Below are positions 6,202 through 14,904 of a stretch of 22,773 nt of DNA, one piece after another. The position numbers were made by a program, and so were the translations under genes. Every line of letters begins with the position of its first letter. Position 1 is the stretch's first letter. This DNA comes from Prevotellaceae bacterium UBA1743 (lineage in GTDB: Bacteria > Bacteroidota > Bacteroidia > Bacteroidales > Bacteroidaceae): positions 1 to 22,773 of the forward strand of contig DCHV01000062.1 of assembly GCA_002314945.1 (NCBI GenBank), read 5' to 3'. The notes under the pieces were generated by a model, which saw nothing but the letters and a program-made list of their open reading frames with translations, was not told where the DNA came from and made no database searches.

Positions 6202-7220
6202 ACGTTCTCGATAAAAAATAATTCGTCGCCCCTGATTTCCGTTTCGGGGGGTGTGTTGTCTGAAAAAAGAAGTCCTGTACCCAGACCTTGAGGCATCGTG
6301 GGGTGATAGGAAGCTACCCATCGTGCGATGTCGGCCAGTCCTACGTTGCTCTCCAAGGCCGAGGTGGCCCACCATCCAATCTCTCTCTCCTCTGCCAGCC
6401 TAATCCATTCGTTGCATCCCGAGATGCCTCCATGCAGGGAGGGCTTGAGGATGATGTATTGAGGATGGATAGCATCGAGCAACTGTTCCTTCTCGGCACG
6501 TGTATGTATGCCGATGAGTTCTTCGTCGAGGGCGATAGGGAGAATCAGGCGTTGGCGTGCATATTGACACAACTGTGCCATATCCTCCCATTGGTGTGCA
6601 CGGATGGGCTGTTCGATAGAGTGAATTTTCAAGGCGGTCAACTGACGTAGCTTGTCGGTTACATCCTGAGGAGAGAAAGCTCCGTTGGCATCTACCCGTA
6701 TTTCTACCTTTTCCTGAGGATATTCCTCGCGAATCCTGGAAAGGAGGGACAACTCTTCCTCGAAACTGATGGCTCCTATCTTCAGTTTTATGCAACGGAA
6801 CCCTGCTGCCAACTTCTCCTCCAGCCGCTCTTTCATTTCCCCGTAGGTACCCATCCAGATAAGTCCATTGATGGGAATACCCTCCGATATGGAAAACGGT
6901 TCCTCGCCCCTCTGTGCAGCATATAGCTTGTGTAAGGCACATTCCACTCCGAAGAGGATGCTGGGATAGGGACGGAGGGTTTCCACATCCACACATCCTG
7001 TCAGACACGTCAGTTTACAAAAACGATGGAGCTGGAATTCGTATTCTGCCGCTGGCATTGCATCGCACGACAGATCGGGTAGGGGTGCGCATTCTCCCGT
7101 ACCACTATACCCATCCTCCATGAATGTGACATACCACACCTGACGGATGGTATATACTCCCCGGGAAGTACCTGCAGGGCGGCGGAAATGGAGCGTGCGT
7201 GCCTTTACTTCGTATTCCAT
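6198..7220 (-). CDS. menC: o-Succinylbenzoate synthase
   Basis: MenC dehydrates SHCHC to o-succinylbenzoate. The 340-residue protein belongs to the enolase superfamily. The Lys pair IKLK (Lys145, Lys147), metal-ligand candidates Asp177 (RVDANGAF), Glu203 (IEQP) and Asp232 (LDEEL), and the second catalytic Lys259 (ILKPSLHGG) are in the right order and spacing, with TSALESNVGL following at 287-295. A capping-domain part occupies roughly residues 1-110. ATG 7220 starts 10 bases after the menB stop, and the menC stop overlaps the start of the beta-helix lipoprotein gene. Length and residues all look normal. Confidence 0.96.
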   Translation of the reverse strand: MEYEVKARTLHFRRPAGTSRGVYTIRQVWYVTFMEDGYSGTGECAPLPDLSCDAMPAAEYEFQLHRFCKLTCLTGCVDVETLRPYPSILFGVECALHKLYAAQRGEEPFSISEGIPINGLIWMGTYGEMKERLEEKLAAGFRCIKLKIGAISFEEELSLLSRIREEYPQEKVEIRVDANGAFSPQDVTDKLRQLTALKIHSIEQPIRAHQWEDMAQLCQYARQRLILPIALDEELIGIHTRAEKEQLLDAIHPQYIILKPSLHGGISGCNEWIRLAEEREIGWWATSALESNVGLADIARWVASYHPTMPQGLGTGLLFSDNTPPETEIRGDELFFIENV

Positions 7221-7230
7221 TCAGATTGTA

Positions 7231-8076
7231 TCAATACAGATTCCACTCAGGGTCACGTTTCTCCAGGAAAGCCTTTCCTCCCTCCTGTGCCTCGTCGCAG
7301 AAATAGTAGAGCATGGTGGCATCGCCAGCCAATTCCTGTATGCCTGCCTGCCCATCCAGTTCGGCATTCAATCCACGCTTGATCATACGCAAAGCCAGAG
7401 GACTCCGCTTCATCATTATCTGTGCCCATTCCACGGTAGCATCCTCCAGTTGCTCGTGAGGCACCACTTTGTTGACCAATTCCATATCGAGGGCTTCCTG
7501 AGCCGTATATAATTGGCACAGGAACCAGATCTCCCGTGCCTTCTTCTGTCCTACAATGCGTGCCAGATAGGAACTGCCGAAGCCAGCGTCGAAGGAACCT
7601 ACCTTAGGCCCTGTCTGTCCGAAACGGGCATTGTCGGCGGCTATTGTCAGGTCGCAAACCACGTGCAGTACATGACCACCACCCACGGCAAAGCCATTTA
7701 CCATGGCGATAACAGGCTTCGGGATGGAACGTATCTGTTTCTGTACATCCAGTACGGTGAGTCGGGGGATGCCATCCTCTCCGATATAGCCTCCGCGTCC
7801 CTTGACGTGCATATCGCCTCCCGAGCAGAACGCATTGGTACGCATCCATTCCTCCTCGCTCTGTCCTTCCTTGCGGGGTGAATCAGCACCTGTAAGGATG
7901 ACTACACGAATGTCTCTACGTTCATTGCAGATACGCATGGCATCCCCCATTTCCTCGGTGGTGAGGGGGGTGAAGGCATTTCTCACTTCGGGACGGTTGA
8001 TGGTGATGCGGGCAATACCCTCCCATTCATCCAAGAGGATTTCCCGATATTCCTTGATGGTCTTCCAATTTCGCAT
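7231..8076 (-). CDS. menB: 1,4-Dihydroxy-2-naphthoyl-CoA synthase
   Basis: MenB closes the second ring, converting OSB-CoA to DHNA-CoA. The 281-residue crotonase-fold protein shows CSGGD (84-88), GGGH (132-135) and QTGPKVGSFD (154-163). The Gly at 156 is the residue that marks type I enzymes, which use bicarbonate as the catalytic base; type II enzymes carry Asp there. The C-terminal region GQAGIQELAGDATMLYY is near identical to the enterobacterial enzyme. The usual DMGLVN reads DMELVN here. The start at 8076 gives MRNWKTIKEY; the longer frame to 8163 runs into menD and is not credible. Confidence 0.97.
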   Translation of the reverse strand: MRNWKTIKEYREILLDEWEGIARITINRPEVRNAFTPLTTEEMGDAMRICNERRDIRVVILTGADSPRKEGQSEEEWMRTNAFCSGGDMHVKGRGGYIGEDGIPRLTVLDVQKQIRSIPKPVIAMVNGFAVGGGHVLHVVCDLTIAADNARFGQTGPKVGSFDAGFGSSYLARIVGQKKAREIWFLCQLYTAQEALDMELVNKVVPHEQLEDATVEWAQIMMKRSPLALRMIKRGLNAELDGQAGIQELAGDATMLYYFCDEAQEGGKAFLEKRDPEWNLY

Positions 8077-8093
8077 GATGATATATGTATTGT

Positions 8094-9677
8094 TCAGATG
8101 GTTATTTCGATGAGCATACAGCCATTTCCCCGAGTGATGAAGTCGGGGAGTGCCTTCTCCCATTCCTCCTTGTTCTCAACCTGCCGGTACTGAATACCAT
8201 AGTGCTGACATAGGTGTGAAGCCGAGAAATGTTGTGTGGCGCTGATCAGGTGACGGCTCGATTCATTCTCGGGAAGGGGTAGTGTATCGAAGATGGCTCC
8301 TCCTCCCGAGTTGATGAGAAGTATATGCAGATTCCGGGGAAGACGGATATTCCACAACGCATTCTGGTCGTAGAAGAAACTCAGGTCTCCCGTGAGAAAG
8401 AAATTGAGGCGTTCGGGTGTGGCTTGTGCATACCCCACTGCAGCACTCATGCTTCCCTCGATACCGTTTATGCCACGGTTGCAGCATACGGTAATGCTTT
8501 CGTGGAGAGGGAAATGTTGTGCACGTCTCACCACACTACTGTTGGCGAGATGCAAGACAGAACCGTGGGGAAGGGCCTCGAAGATGTTCTCCCAATAGAG
8601 GGATGTGAAGCGAGGATGGAGTTCTTTCCATCGTGCGAGGAAGGGGTTTGCTTCCTTGCTGGGTTCTGTCATATATTGACTCAGGTGCTCGAGGAAGCAA
8701 TCCGCAGGACTTTCCACTACGAGAGTGAGGGCTCCAAACAAGTCTGCCACCTTTCCTTCCTCACTCACATGCCAATGAGCAAGTGGCTTGTGGCTACGGA
8801 GGAATTGTTTTATCCGTTTGCTTACGATATGTCCTCCGAGGGTAATGAGCAAATCGGGCATGAAATCCGCCTCCTCCCCGTGAGTGATGCAAGAGAGAAG
8901 TTCATCTGGATCCGTCTTGACCAGAGGGAAATTCCCCACGTTGGCCAAGTTCTCTCTCACGATGACACAATGTGTTGCCAGGGAAGAAAGCGTATCCGCA
9001 GAAAGGGAATTCTGCATGTGCATCTGACCTATCAGAATCATGCACTTTGTCGTATTTCGAAGGGTATCGGCCAAATTCTTCCAATCGCTCGTCTGAACGG
9101 GATGCGTATGTCGTATCACCCTTACCTGAGGCAGATAGGGACAATCGAAGGCATAGAGTGGTTCGCTGATAGGTACATTGATGTGAACGGGACCTTGTCC
9201 GTGGAGGAGACACGTCAGCATGGCCTCATTTATCAACCGATTGGCATACCATTCCTCTTCCTCTGTGTTTGCCTCAGGCAGATTGACACAACACCTTACC
9301 ATCTTTCCTAAAGCTTCTGGTTGAGGCATCGTCTGTCCGTCCATCTGTCCAATCCAAGCAGCTGGACGATCGGCACTAACTACAACGAGAGGCACTTGCT
9401 GATAGTAGGCCTCTGCCACGGCAGGGTGTAGGTTGAGCAAAGCACTTCCGCTGGTCACGCACACCACGGTGGGGCGATGGGTAGCCAAACTGAGCCCTAA
9501 AGCATAGAATCCAGCACTACGTTCGTCGGTAAGAGGGTGACAACGAAACAATCCACATTCGTTCATGGTATGTACGATGGGAGCATTGCGGCTTCCCGGG
9601 CATACCACCACATCCTCCACTCCGTGTGCATGGAGAAGAGCTACCAATTGCAATATCTGTTTCTTACCGCTCAGCAT
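8094..9677 (-). CDS. menD: SEPHCHC synthase (2-succinyl-5-enolpyruvyl-6-hydroxy-3-cyclohexene-1-carboxylate synthase)
   Basis: MenD is the thiamine-diphosphate enzyme that joins 2-oxoglutarate-derived succinyl semialdehyde to isochorismate. The 527-residue protein has VVVCPGSRNAPIVHT (23-37) and DERSAGFYALG with the expected catalytic Glu52. It also has VTSGSALLNLHPAVAEAYYQ (74-93), NRGINGIEGS (400-409), and the thiamine-diphosphate/metal motif GDLSFFYDQNAL (430-441). ATG 9677 overlaps the menF stop by seven bases (ATGCTGA), has AGGA upstream, and matches the family's usual start. The alternative ATG 9710 would add 11 unrelated residues. Confidence 0.96.
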   Translation of the reverse strand: MLSGKKQILQLVALLHAHGVEDVVVCPGSRNAPIVHTMNECGLFRCHPLTDERSAGFYALGLSLATHRPTVVCVTSGSALLNLHPAVAEAYYQQVPLVVVSADRPAAWIGQMDGQTMPQPEALGKMVRCCVNLPEANTEEEEWYANRLINEAMLTCLLHGQGPVHINVPISEPLYAFDCPYLPQVRVIRHTHPVQTSDWKNLADTLRNTTKCMILIGQMHMQNSLSADTLSSLATHCVIVRENLANVGNFPLVKTDPDELLSCITHGEEADFMPDLLITLGGHIVSKRIKQFLRSHKPLAHWHVSEEGKVADLFGALTLVVESPADCFLEHLSQYMTEPSKEANPFLARWKELHPRFTSLYWENIFEALPHGSVLHLANSSVVRRAQHFPLHESITVCCNRGINGIEGSMSAAVGYAQATPERLNFFLTGDLSFFYDQNALWNIRLPRNLHILLINSGGGAIFDTLPLPENESSRHLISATQHFSASHLCQHYGIQYRQVENKEEWEKALPDFITRGNGCMLIEITI

Positions 9678-10621
9678 ACCGAATCCTTTTTCCTGTTTAT
9701 TTCGGCCCATTCTTCCATTGCGGTGGAGTCGGGCATCAAACCACTACCTGCATACACATACGCCGAACCATCGCCATAGAACTGTGTACAGCGGATATTG
9801 ACATGGAGGCGCGTATCCCCCTCGGGATGATACGGACCTACGATACCCGCATAGTATCTGCGGTCGTACCCCTCGTGGCGTAGGATAAAATGCATGGCTT
9901 CCCGTTGCGGAACCCCACAGACGGCAGGGGTCGGATGGAGTATCCGGAGCAATGCAGGCATACTATAGTGCTCGGGCAGAGTCAGGTCGAAGTCGGTACA
10001 CAGATGCTGAAGGGTACCGATGGAATAGGTATGTGGGGAGGAGGCCTCCACGGAGATCCCAGTAGGGAGGAGTCTCTCCATGATAAAGGAAGCGACGAGG
10101 GATTGTTCCTCCCTGTTCTTGATATCCCATTCTTCCTCACGCGTCTTTGTACCTGCCAGAGCCATCGTCCGCCATTGTTTGCCAGAACCCTCCAAGAGTA
10201 CTTCGGGAGTGGCTCCTATCCAGCATCCTGCGATAGGACTTTCCACCCAATACACCAATGCGTTGGGATATTTCTCCTTCAGCAGGTTGTAGAGCGTTTC
10301 CTTCTGCATACCCATACATCGGAAAGGATGAGAGAGTACCAGTTTGCGGAATTCCTTTCCTTCTCCGATATGGCTATGGAAGTACTGGAATACTTCTGGA
10401 TAATTCTGTTCTTCGTGAAGTGGAAGATTGCAACCGGAATCTGTCCCGTCGTCTTCTCCCTCGCAAATCATCAGGAAAGGACATTGAGGCGTGATATGGA
10501 AGGGACGCATCACGAATCCCTCTGGCCAGTTGTCTTCATGGACACTCACGATCCTACTATGGCCTGTGATGTGGTGCTCTTGCTCCCCTTCGCCTGGTAA
10601 TCGATATCTGACGCTACTCAT
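9671..10621 (-). CDS. menF: Isochorismate synthase, short form
   Basis: MenF converts chorismate to isochorismate, the entry to the classical menaquinone route. The 316-residue protein has the chorismate-binding core: KLVLSHPF with Lys93 as the likely general base, SPIAGCWIGATPEVLL (128-143), MALAGTK (153-159), HPTPAVCGVP (229-238), YYAGIVG (256-262), NIRCTQF (275-281) and YAGSGL (290-295). It is shorter at the N-terminus than the roughly 430-residue enterobacterial enzyme, but every core motif is present. Menaquinone-specific rather than siderophore use is inferred from its place directly before menD. Its ATG overlaps the channel-gene stop as ATGA, so it may depend partly on translation of that gene. 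Confidence 0.93.
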   Translation of the reverse strand: MSSVRYRLPGEGEQEHHITGHSRIVSVHEDNWPEGFVMRPFHITPQCPFLMICEGEDDGTDSGCNLPLHEEQNYPEVFQYFHSHIGEGKEFRKLVLSHPFRCMGMQKETLYNLLKEKYPNALVYWVESPIAGCWIGATPEVLLEGSGKQWRTMALAGTKTREEEWDIKNREEQSLVASFIMERLLPTGISVEASSPHTYSIGTLQHLCTDFDLTLPEHYSMPALLRILHPTPAVCGVPQREAMHFILRHEGYDRRYYAGIVGPYHPEGDTRLHVNIRCTQFYGDGSAYVYAGSGLMPDSTAMEEWAEINRKKDSVC

Positions 10622-13263
10622 GCCTGAATGATATGCACGTCACGTTGGGGAAAGGGAATTTCGATACCATTCTCGTTCAATACATTATATATGACTTCCC
10701 TGACGCGAGGGGTAAGATCGAGTTTGTCTTCCACACGCATCCAGATGCCGACAGAGAGATCGACGGAGTTGTCGCCGAAGTTGGCAAGGCTTACTCCGAT
10801 GGCTTGTGAAGGATCGAAATAGAACTTACCCTCCTTGTTGCGTTGTTTACCGATAGGAGTGATGGCCTCTATGAGCAGTTGACGAACTTTCTCCACATTG
10901 GTTCCGTATGACACTCCAATGGGAATCTTTATCAATTCGTATCGGTGGTTGCGTGTCATGTTCTTGAAGTTCTTGCTGAATAGGGCGCTATTCAGGAATG
11001 CGATGATACTTCCGTCTGATGTAAGCAACTGTGTACTCTGATAGGTAATACTGTCCACCTTTCCCTGAATTCCGTCGCATTCGATATAGTCACCCACACG
11101 TACACGACCTGTCATCAAACTGATGCCATAGAAGAAGTTCTCCAAAAGGTCCTTCATGGCGAAACCCATACCAGTAGCCAAACCAGCCGTGACGATGGAG
11201 ATACCGCTCTTGGGAATCTTGAGCATCACTAATACGATGATGAAATACAAGCCCCATACGAGTATTCCGATGACATTGTTGGCAAGGGTACGGTTGTAGG
11301 TATTCTCCATCTTGAGCACGTTGCGGCGCAGATGACGGTAGAAACTATGGGTGAAATAATTGATGAAGCGGAAGATGAAGTACAGCGAAGCCGCTATACA
11401 GATTTGATACAAGGATAACTGAATGACATCTTTCTGGTCGATGAACTTATACACGAAGATATCGTAGCAAGTGCTGTTCATCTCGAAGATATCAGCAGCC
11501 CAATAGATGCTGTACAATATACTCACAATAGCCAGGATGGGTACGATGGTGATACGCATCAGGTCGTAGTGCCACGTCTTGTTGATATAGTCACCCGACT
11601 TCATCTTGTTGACCTGTGTCTTCAGTTCTGCCGCGATGTCCTCACCCTTGTCCTTTTTTTCTTTCAGCGAGGGAGTCAACTTAAAGGCCAGACGGTTCGT
11701 CTCGTAGTTTTTCATCAGATCGTAGATGCAGGTGATTGTCTGGATGCCCGTCAACTGGAACATCCACCATACCATGATTTCGACGGCCAAGAGTGTGAAT
11801 CCTATCCACGAAGCGATACATGCCACTATCATGGCGACTGCACTGATGTTGCTATAGATGACATCGCTGGCAGGTAACAGATTGCGATCGAGCAGAATGG
11901 TGCGCACCTGCCAAATGGTGAAGCCCAAAAGAATGGGAGGATAGATGAGGTTGACCAGATTGTTTGGAATGAGAATGATTCGGAAGAGGATGACCACGAA
12001 AGCCATGGAGATAAACGGCAGATAGATACGTACTGCATGTCGTACCTGAGTTCCATCAAGGCGAATGAGGAACGAGATGAAGATGACCAAGAGCAACCAC
12101 GCCAACAGAATCATGAGAGAGGTACTCATCAGGATAAAGTTGCGGTCGATGAATATACGGGCTATCATCACGCTGATGGCGAAGATGAAGATGCCTAATA
12201 CGGCATTCAGCATACTCCGTTTTGCCTTGAACTCACTCGTCTGGAATCGCTTAGGCATGAGGAAGCGGATGATAAGTGTACTCAGTAGTGCACCGATGGC
12301 CATATAGAGGAAAAGGAAGATGCTGATGAAGGCTACATACATGCCTCGCCATTCGCTGTAGTTCTGAGAGTGACGCTTGAAAGGGAGGTACTTGCTCTTT
12401 ATATCCCTGTTGGCCATCCTTATCTGCCGAGGAAGTTCGGACAGGATGGTGAGGTAGTTCTTTCCTCCGTTGCGGAAGATGCTTTGCTGTAGAATATGGT
12501 ATCGGCTTTTGGCAAAATCATTCAGTTTCTCAGCCTTCTCGCTCACACTGGCATAGTATGTGTTTTCGTTTGTCAGGCTTGTCAGGAATGCCTCCAGTGA
12601 TGTCTTCAGCGAATCGGCATATACCAAACATTCTTTTCGGTCGGCTTGCTGCTCTTCATTCAGCATATAGGGCTCCAGATGTTCTTTCTCCTTGTCCTTC
12701 TTCTGTTTCAGCCCCTTTGCAATGTTTTCGATAGATGCTACTGCTGCAGTATCGTTGAGCATGGCCAAACTGTCTCTGACGGCACGAAGGCTATCCATTG
12801 CCATCTGTATGATGGAATCGGCTTGCGTCATTACCTCATCGCGATCGTCAACGTCGATGGGCGGGAGTTGTTTCAGCGAACGTATCAACTCGGCGTATCG
12901 CTCGATTTCCTGCTCCAGGCGTGTCTTTATCTGGTCGTAGGGAAGATTGTTGTCCTTCAGATTCTTGTACAAGTCGGTGGCTTGTTGGCAAGCGTATGCC
13001 ATATCGAACGTATAGTCGGCTTTCTGACTATACAGCATCAACCCTATCTGTTCGCATTTCTGCATGTAATCCACCAGTTGGGAGTGTTGTGCTTCGCTCT
13101 GAGAACTATATCGTTCCATGAAGGCCTGCTGCCGTTCGCAATCGGCTTGAAGTTCAGCTTTCAGTACACCAAGTGTGCGTGCCAGGTCTTTTTCTTTCAA
13201 TACGGCACTGACTTGCAGAGAGCACAGGATGCATAGCATCCACCAGATAATATGTCTTTTCAT
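10618..13263 (-). CDS. Large MscS-family mechanosensitive channel
   Basis: The 881-residue protein has a signal peptide (MKRHIIWWMLCILCSLQVSA), a long hydrophilic and helical periplasmic region (about 21-305), then about ten predicted membrane segments from 307 to 712. The pore helix is the Gly/Ala-rich VTAGLATGMGFAMKDLLENF (691-710). The cytoplasmic beta domain follows (VGDYIECDGIQGKVDSI, 723-739; TSDGSIIAFLNS, 748-759), ending in IPFPQRDVHI. The layout resembles the large MscK/MscM-type members rather than the small MscS, so a role in release of osmotic pressure is expected. ATG 13263 gives a clean signal peptide; the longer frame would put ten residues before it. DUF4250 ends four bases upstream and menF overlaps downstream. 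Confidence 0.93.
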   Translation of the reverse strand: MKRHIIWWMLCILCSLQVSAVLKEKDLARTLGVLKAELQADCERQQAFMERYSSQSEAQHSQLVDYMQKCEQIGLMLYSQKADYTFDMAYACQQATDLYKNLKDNNLPYDQIKTRLEQEIERYAELIRSLKQLPPIDVDDRDEVMTQADSIIQMAMDSLRAVRDSLAMLNDTAAVASIENIAKGLKQKKDKEKEHLEPYMLNEEQQADRKECLVYADSLKTSLEAFLTSLTNENTYYASVSEKAEKLNDFAKSRYHILQQSIFRNGGKNYLTILSELPRQIRMANRDIKSKYLPFKRHSQNYSEWRGMYVAFISIFLFLYMAIGALLSTLIIRFLMPKRFQTSEFKAKRSMLNAVLGIFIFAISVMIARIFIDRNFILMSTSLMILLAWLLLVIFISFLIRLDGTQVRHAVRIYLPFISMAFVVILFRIILIPNNLVNLIYPPILLGFTIWQVRTILLDRNLLPASDVIYSNISAVAMIVACIASWIGFTLLAVEIMVWWMFQLTGIQTITCIYDLMKNYETNRLAFKLTPSLKEKKDKGEDIAAELKTQVNKMKSGDYINKTWHYDLMRITIVPILAIVSILYSIYWAADIFEMNSTCYDIFVYKFIDQKDVIQLSLYQICIAASLYFIFRFINYFTHSFYRHLRRNVLKMENTYNRTLANNVIGILVWGLYFIIVLVMLKIPKSGISIVTAGLATGMGFAMKDLLENFFYGISLMTGRVRVGDYIECDGIQGKVDSITYQSTQLLTSDGSIIAFLNSALFSKNFKNMTRNHRYELIKIPIGVSYGTNVEKVRQLLIEAITPIGKQRNKEGKFYFDPSQAIGVSLANFGDNSVDLSVGIWMRVEDKLDLTPRVREVIYNVLNENGIEIPFPQRDVHIIQA

Positions 13264-13267
13264 GTGT

Positions 13268-13450
13268 TTACCAGAATTTATTGGCTTGGGCATTATACTC
13301 GAAGCCTGCTTTTAGGAGCTGTTCTTTCAGTTGTTCTTGGTCGAGTCCCATATCCTCACACAATTCCTCCAACGAAGGGTATTCGTCGCGCAGCTTCATG
13401 TTGATGAAACTGAAGAGCATCATGGGATCCTGTGGCAATGGAGCTTGCAT
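13268..13450 (-). CDS. DUF4250 domain protein
   Basis: The 60-residue protein matches my recollection of DUF4250: LPQDPMMLFSFINMKLRDEY near the start, LEELCEDMGLDQEQL in the middle, and AGFEYNAQANKFW at the end. It has no membrane segment or signal peptide. The predicted helix-turn-helix-like shape (two helices around ELCEDMGLDQEQL) could suggest nucleic-acid binding, but no function is known to me. It lies 9 bases after rseP and 4 bases before the channel gene, so it is almost certainly cotranscribed with both. Confidence 0.88.
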   Translation of the reverse strand: MQAPLPQDPMMLFSFINMKLRDEYPSLEELCEDMGLDQEQLKEQLLKAGFEYNAQANKFW

Positions 13451-13459
13451 GACTGGATA

Positions 13460-14866
13460 TTACAGGATGAAGCGTACAATATCGTTACCAAAGGCTAAGA
13501 GCATCAAGGCGCCTAAGATGACAAGCCCTATACGCTCTGCCCATTCCATAAACTTATCGCTTGGTTGGCGACCCGTGATTCCTTCGTACATCAGGAATAC
13601 GATGTGGCAACCATCCAATCCCGGAATGGGCAGGAGATTCATCACGGCCAGGATGATGCTGATGAAAGCGGTGAGCATCCAGAATTGGTGCCAATCCCAT
13701 ATGCTGGGGAAGATGCTGCCAATGGTGATGAAAGAGCCTACTGACTTAGCTCCCTCGGCACTTGCCATGTATTTCAAGTCGTTGACGTAGCTCGTCAGCG
13801 TCTGCCATCCTTTCTCCAAGCCAGCGGGGATGCAACTCAGGAAGGAGTATTCCTGGTGACACAACTGACTTTGCCCAACAGGAGATTTTTTCACGATGCC
13901 CATCATCAGTTCGGGTGATAAGGTGATACATGCCGTATCAAGTGTGGCATCGGCTCTGTCTGCTCCGAATACAACGGTCATTTGTCGCATCTTGGCGCTG
14001 TCTGCTGCGGTACATCCTTCGATGGAAAGCACATCATTGCGTCGTTGCATCAAACTGTCAAAGTCGGCCCATGTGGCAATCTCTGTTCCATCGATAGCCC
14101 ACAGGCGGTCACCTTTCTTTGCTCCCGCGATGCCCATGGCTCCATCAGGTACTACCGAGTCGATTACGGAAGGTGAATAGAGGGTCATGAAGGCGGGCGT
14201 TTCTTGGATGAGGTGAAGTAGATTGAGTTCTTCCTCGATGGGAATAGTGATTTCTTTGCCGTTCCTCAGTACAGTTATGCTTTTCGCATTGGAAAGTGTA
14301 CGAAACAGGTTGGTATCCCATTCCAGAATCTCCTTGCCATCCGCTTTTACGGGGATGTCTCCGTTGTGGAATCCCAACTGTTGTGCGTGGGCGTTGAACT
14401 GGAATCCTTTTTCAATGTGACGCATAGGCAGATAATCGCGTCCCCAGCAGAACATCACGGCACTATAGATAAACCATGCTGTGAGAAGGTTCATCAATAC
14501 GCCACCGAACATGATGAAGAAGCGCTGCCATACTTTCTTGCTGCGGAATTCATCGGGCTTGGCTGGTTGCTTCATCTGCTCCAGATCCATGCTTTCGTCC
14601 ACCATTCCCGAGATTTTCACATAGCCGCCCAATGGAATCCAACCGATGCCATACTCCGTTTCGTTTTTCTTGAAGTAAGGGAATAATCGTGTGAACCACT
14701 TGTCGCGGGTGCTGAAGAGGTGGAACTTGGGATTGAAGAACATGTAGAATTTCTCCACCCTTACACCGAAGAGTTTGGAGAATCCGAAATGACCTCCTTC
14801 GTGGAGGACGACCAAAAGGCTGAGGCAGCAAATCAACTGGAGTGCCTTTATCAGTATGATGCTCAT
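13460..14866 (-). CDS. rseP: Site-2 metalloprotease RseP
   Basis: RseP cleaves transmembrane substrates such as anti-sigma factors and remnant signal peptides inside the membrane. The 468-residue protein has the zinc motif HEGGH (His22, Glu23, His26) in the first helix, and FMFGGVLMNLLTAW at about 118-131. Two PDZ-like regions lie at about 150-210 and 235-330 (GAKKGDRLWAIDGTEI), and the third zinc ligand is in LLPIPGLDGCH (Asp418). The last helix is at about 439-453. The length is normal. A TAATTTTG box on this strand at 14904-14897 could give it its own promoter in addition to the operon promoter. Confidence 0.95.
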   Translation of the reverse strand: MSIILIKALQLICCLSLLVVLHEGGHFGFSKLFGVRVEKFYMFFNPKFHLFSTRDKWFTRLFPYFKKNETEYGIGWIPLGGYVKISGMVDESMDLEQMKQPAKPDEFRSKKVWQRFFIMFGGVLMNLLTAWFIYSAVMFCWGRDYLPMRHIEKGFQFNAHAQQLGFHNGDIPVKADGKEILEWDTNLFRTLSNAKSITVLRNGKEITIPIEEELNLLHLIQETPAFMTLYSPSVIDSVVPDGAMGIAGAKKGDRLWAIDGTEIATWADFDSLMQRRNDVLSIEGCTAADSAKMRQMTVVFGADRADATLDTACITLSPELMMGIVKKSPVGQSQLCHQEYSFLSCIPAGLEKGWQTLTSYVNDLKYMASAEGAKSVGSFITIGSIFPSIWDWHQFWMLTAFISIILAVMNLLPIPGLDGCHIVFLMYEGITGRQPSDKFMEWAERIGLVILGALMLLAFGNDIVRFIL

Positions 14867-14896
14867 AATGTGATAGATTTCGTATTAGGATATTGT

Positions 14897-14904
14897 CAAA
14901 ATTA
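14897..14904 (-). promoter_or_regulatory. Possible internal -7 box before rseP
   Basis: On the minus strand TAATTTTG fits TAnnTTTG exactly and overlaps the dxr stop codon. It lies about 30 bases before the rseP start. The 35-base dxr-rseP gap is the widest in the operon. No good -33 box is seen, so the box may be chance. Confidence 0.35.

Noticed and set aside
5278..6291. Open frame of 337 codons on the plus strand opposite the start of the lipoprotein gene and the end of menC
   Set aside because: It spans the antisense of two real genes with no family motif; GC-rich codon positions create stop-free shadows.
8325..9311. Open frame of 328 codons opposite menD
   Set aside because: It is antisense to a well supported enzyme gene; Cys/His-rich odd composition and no domain.
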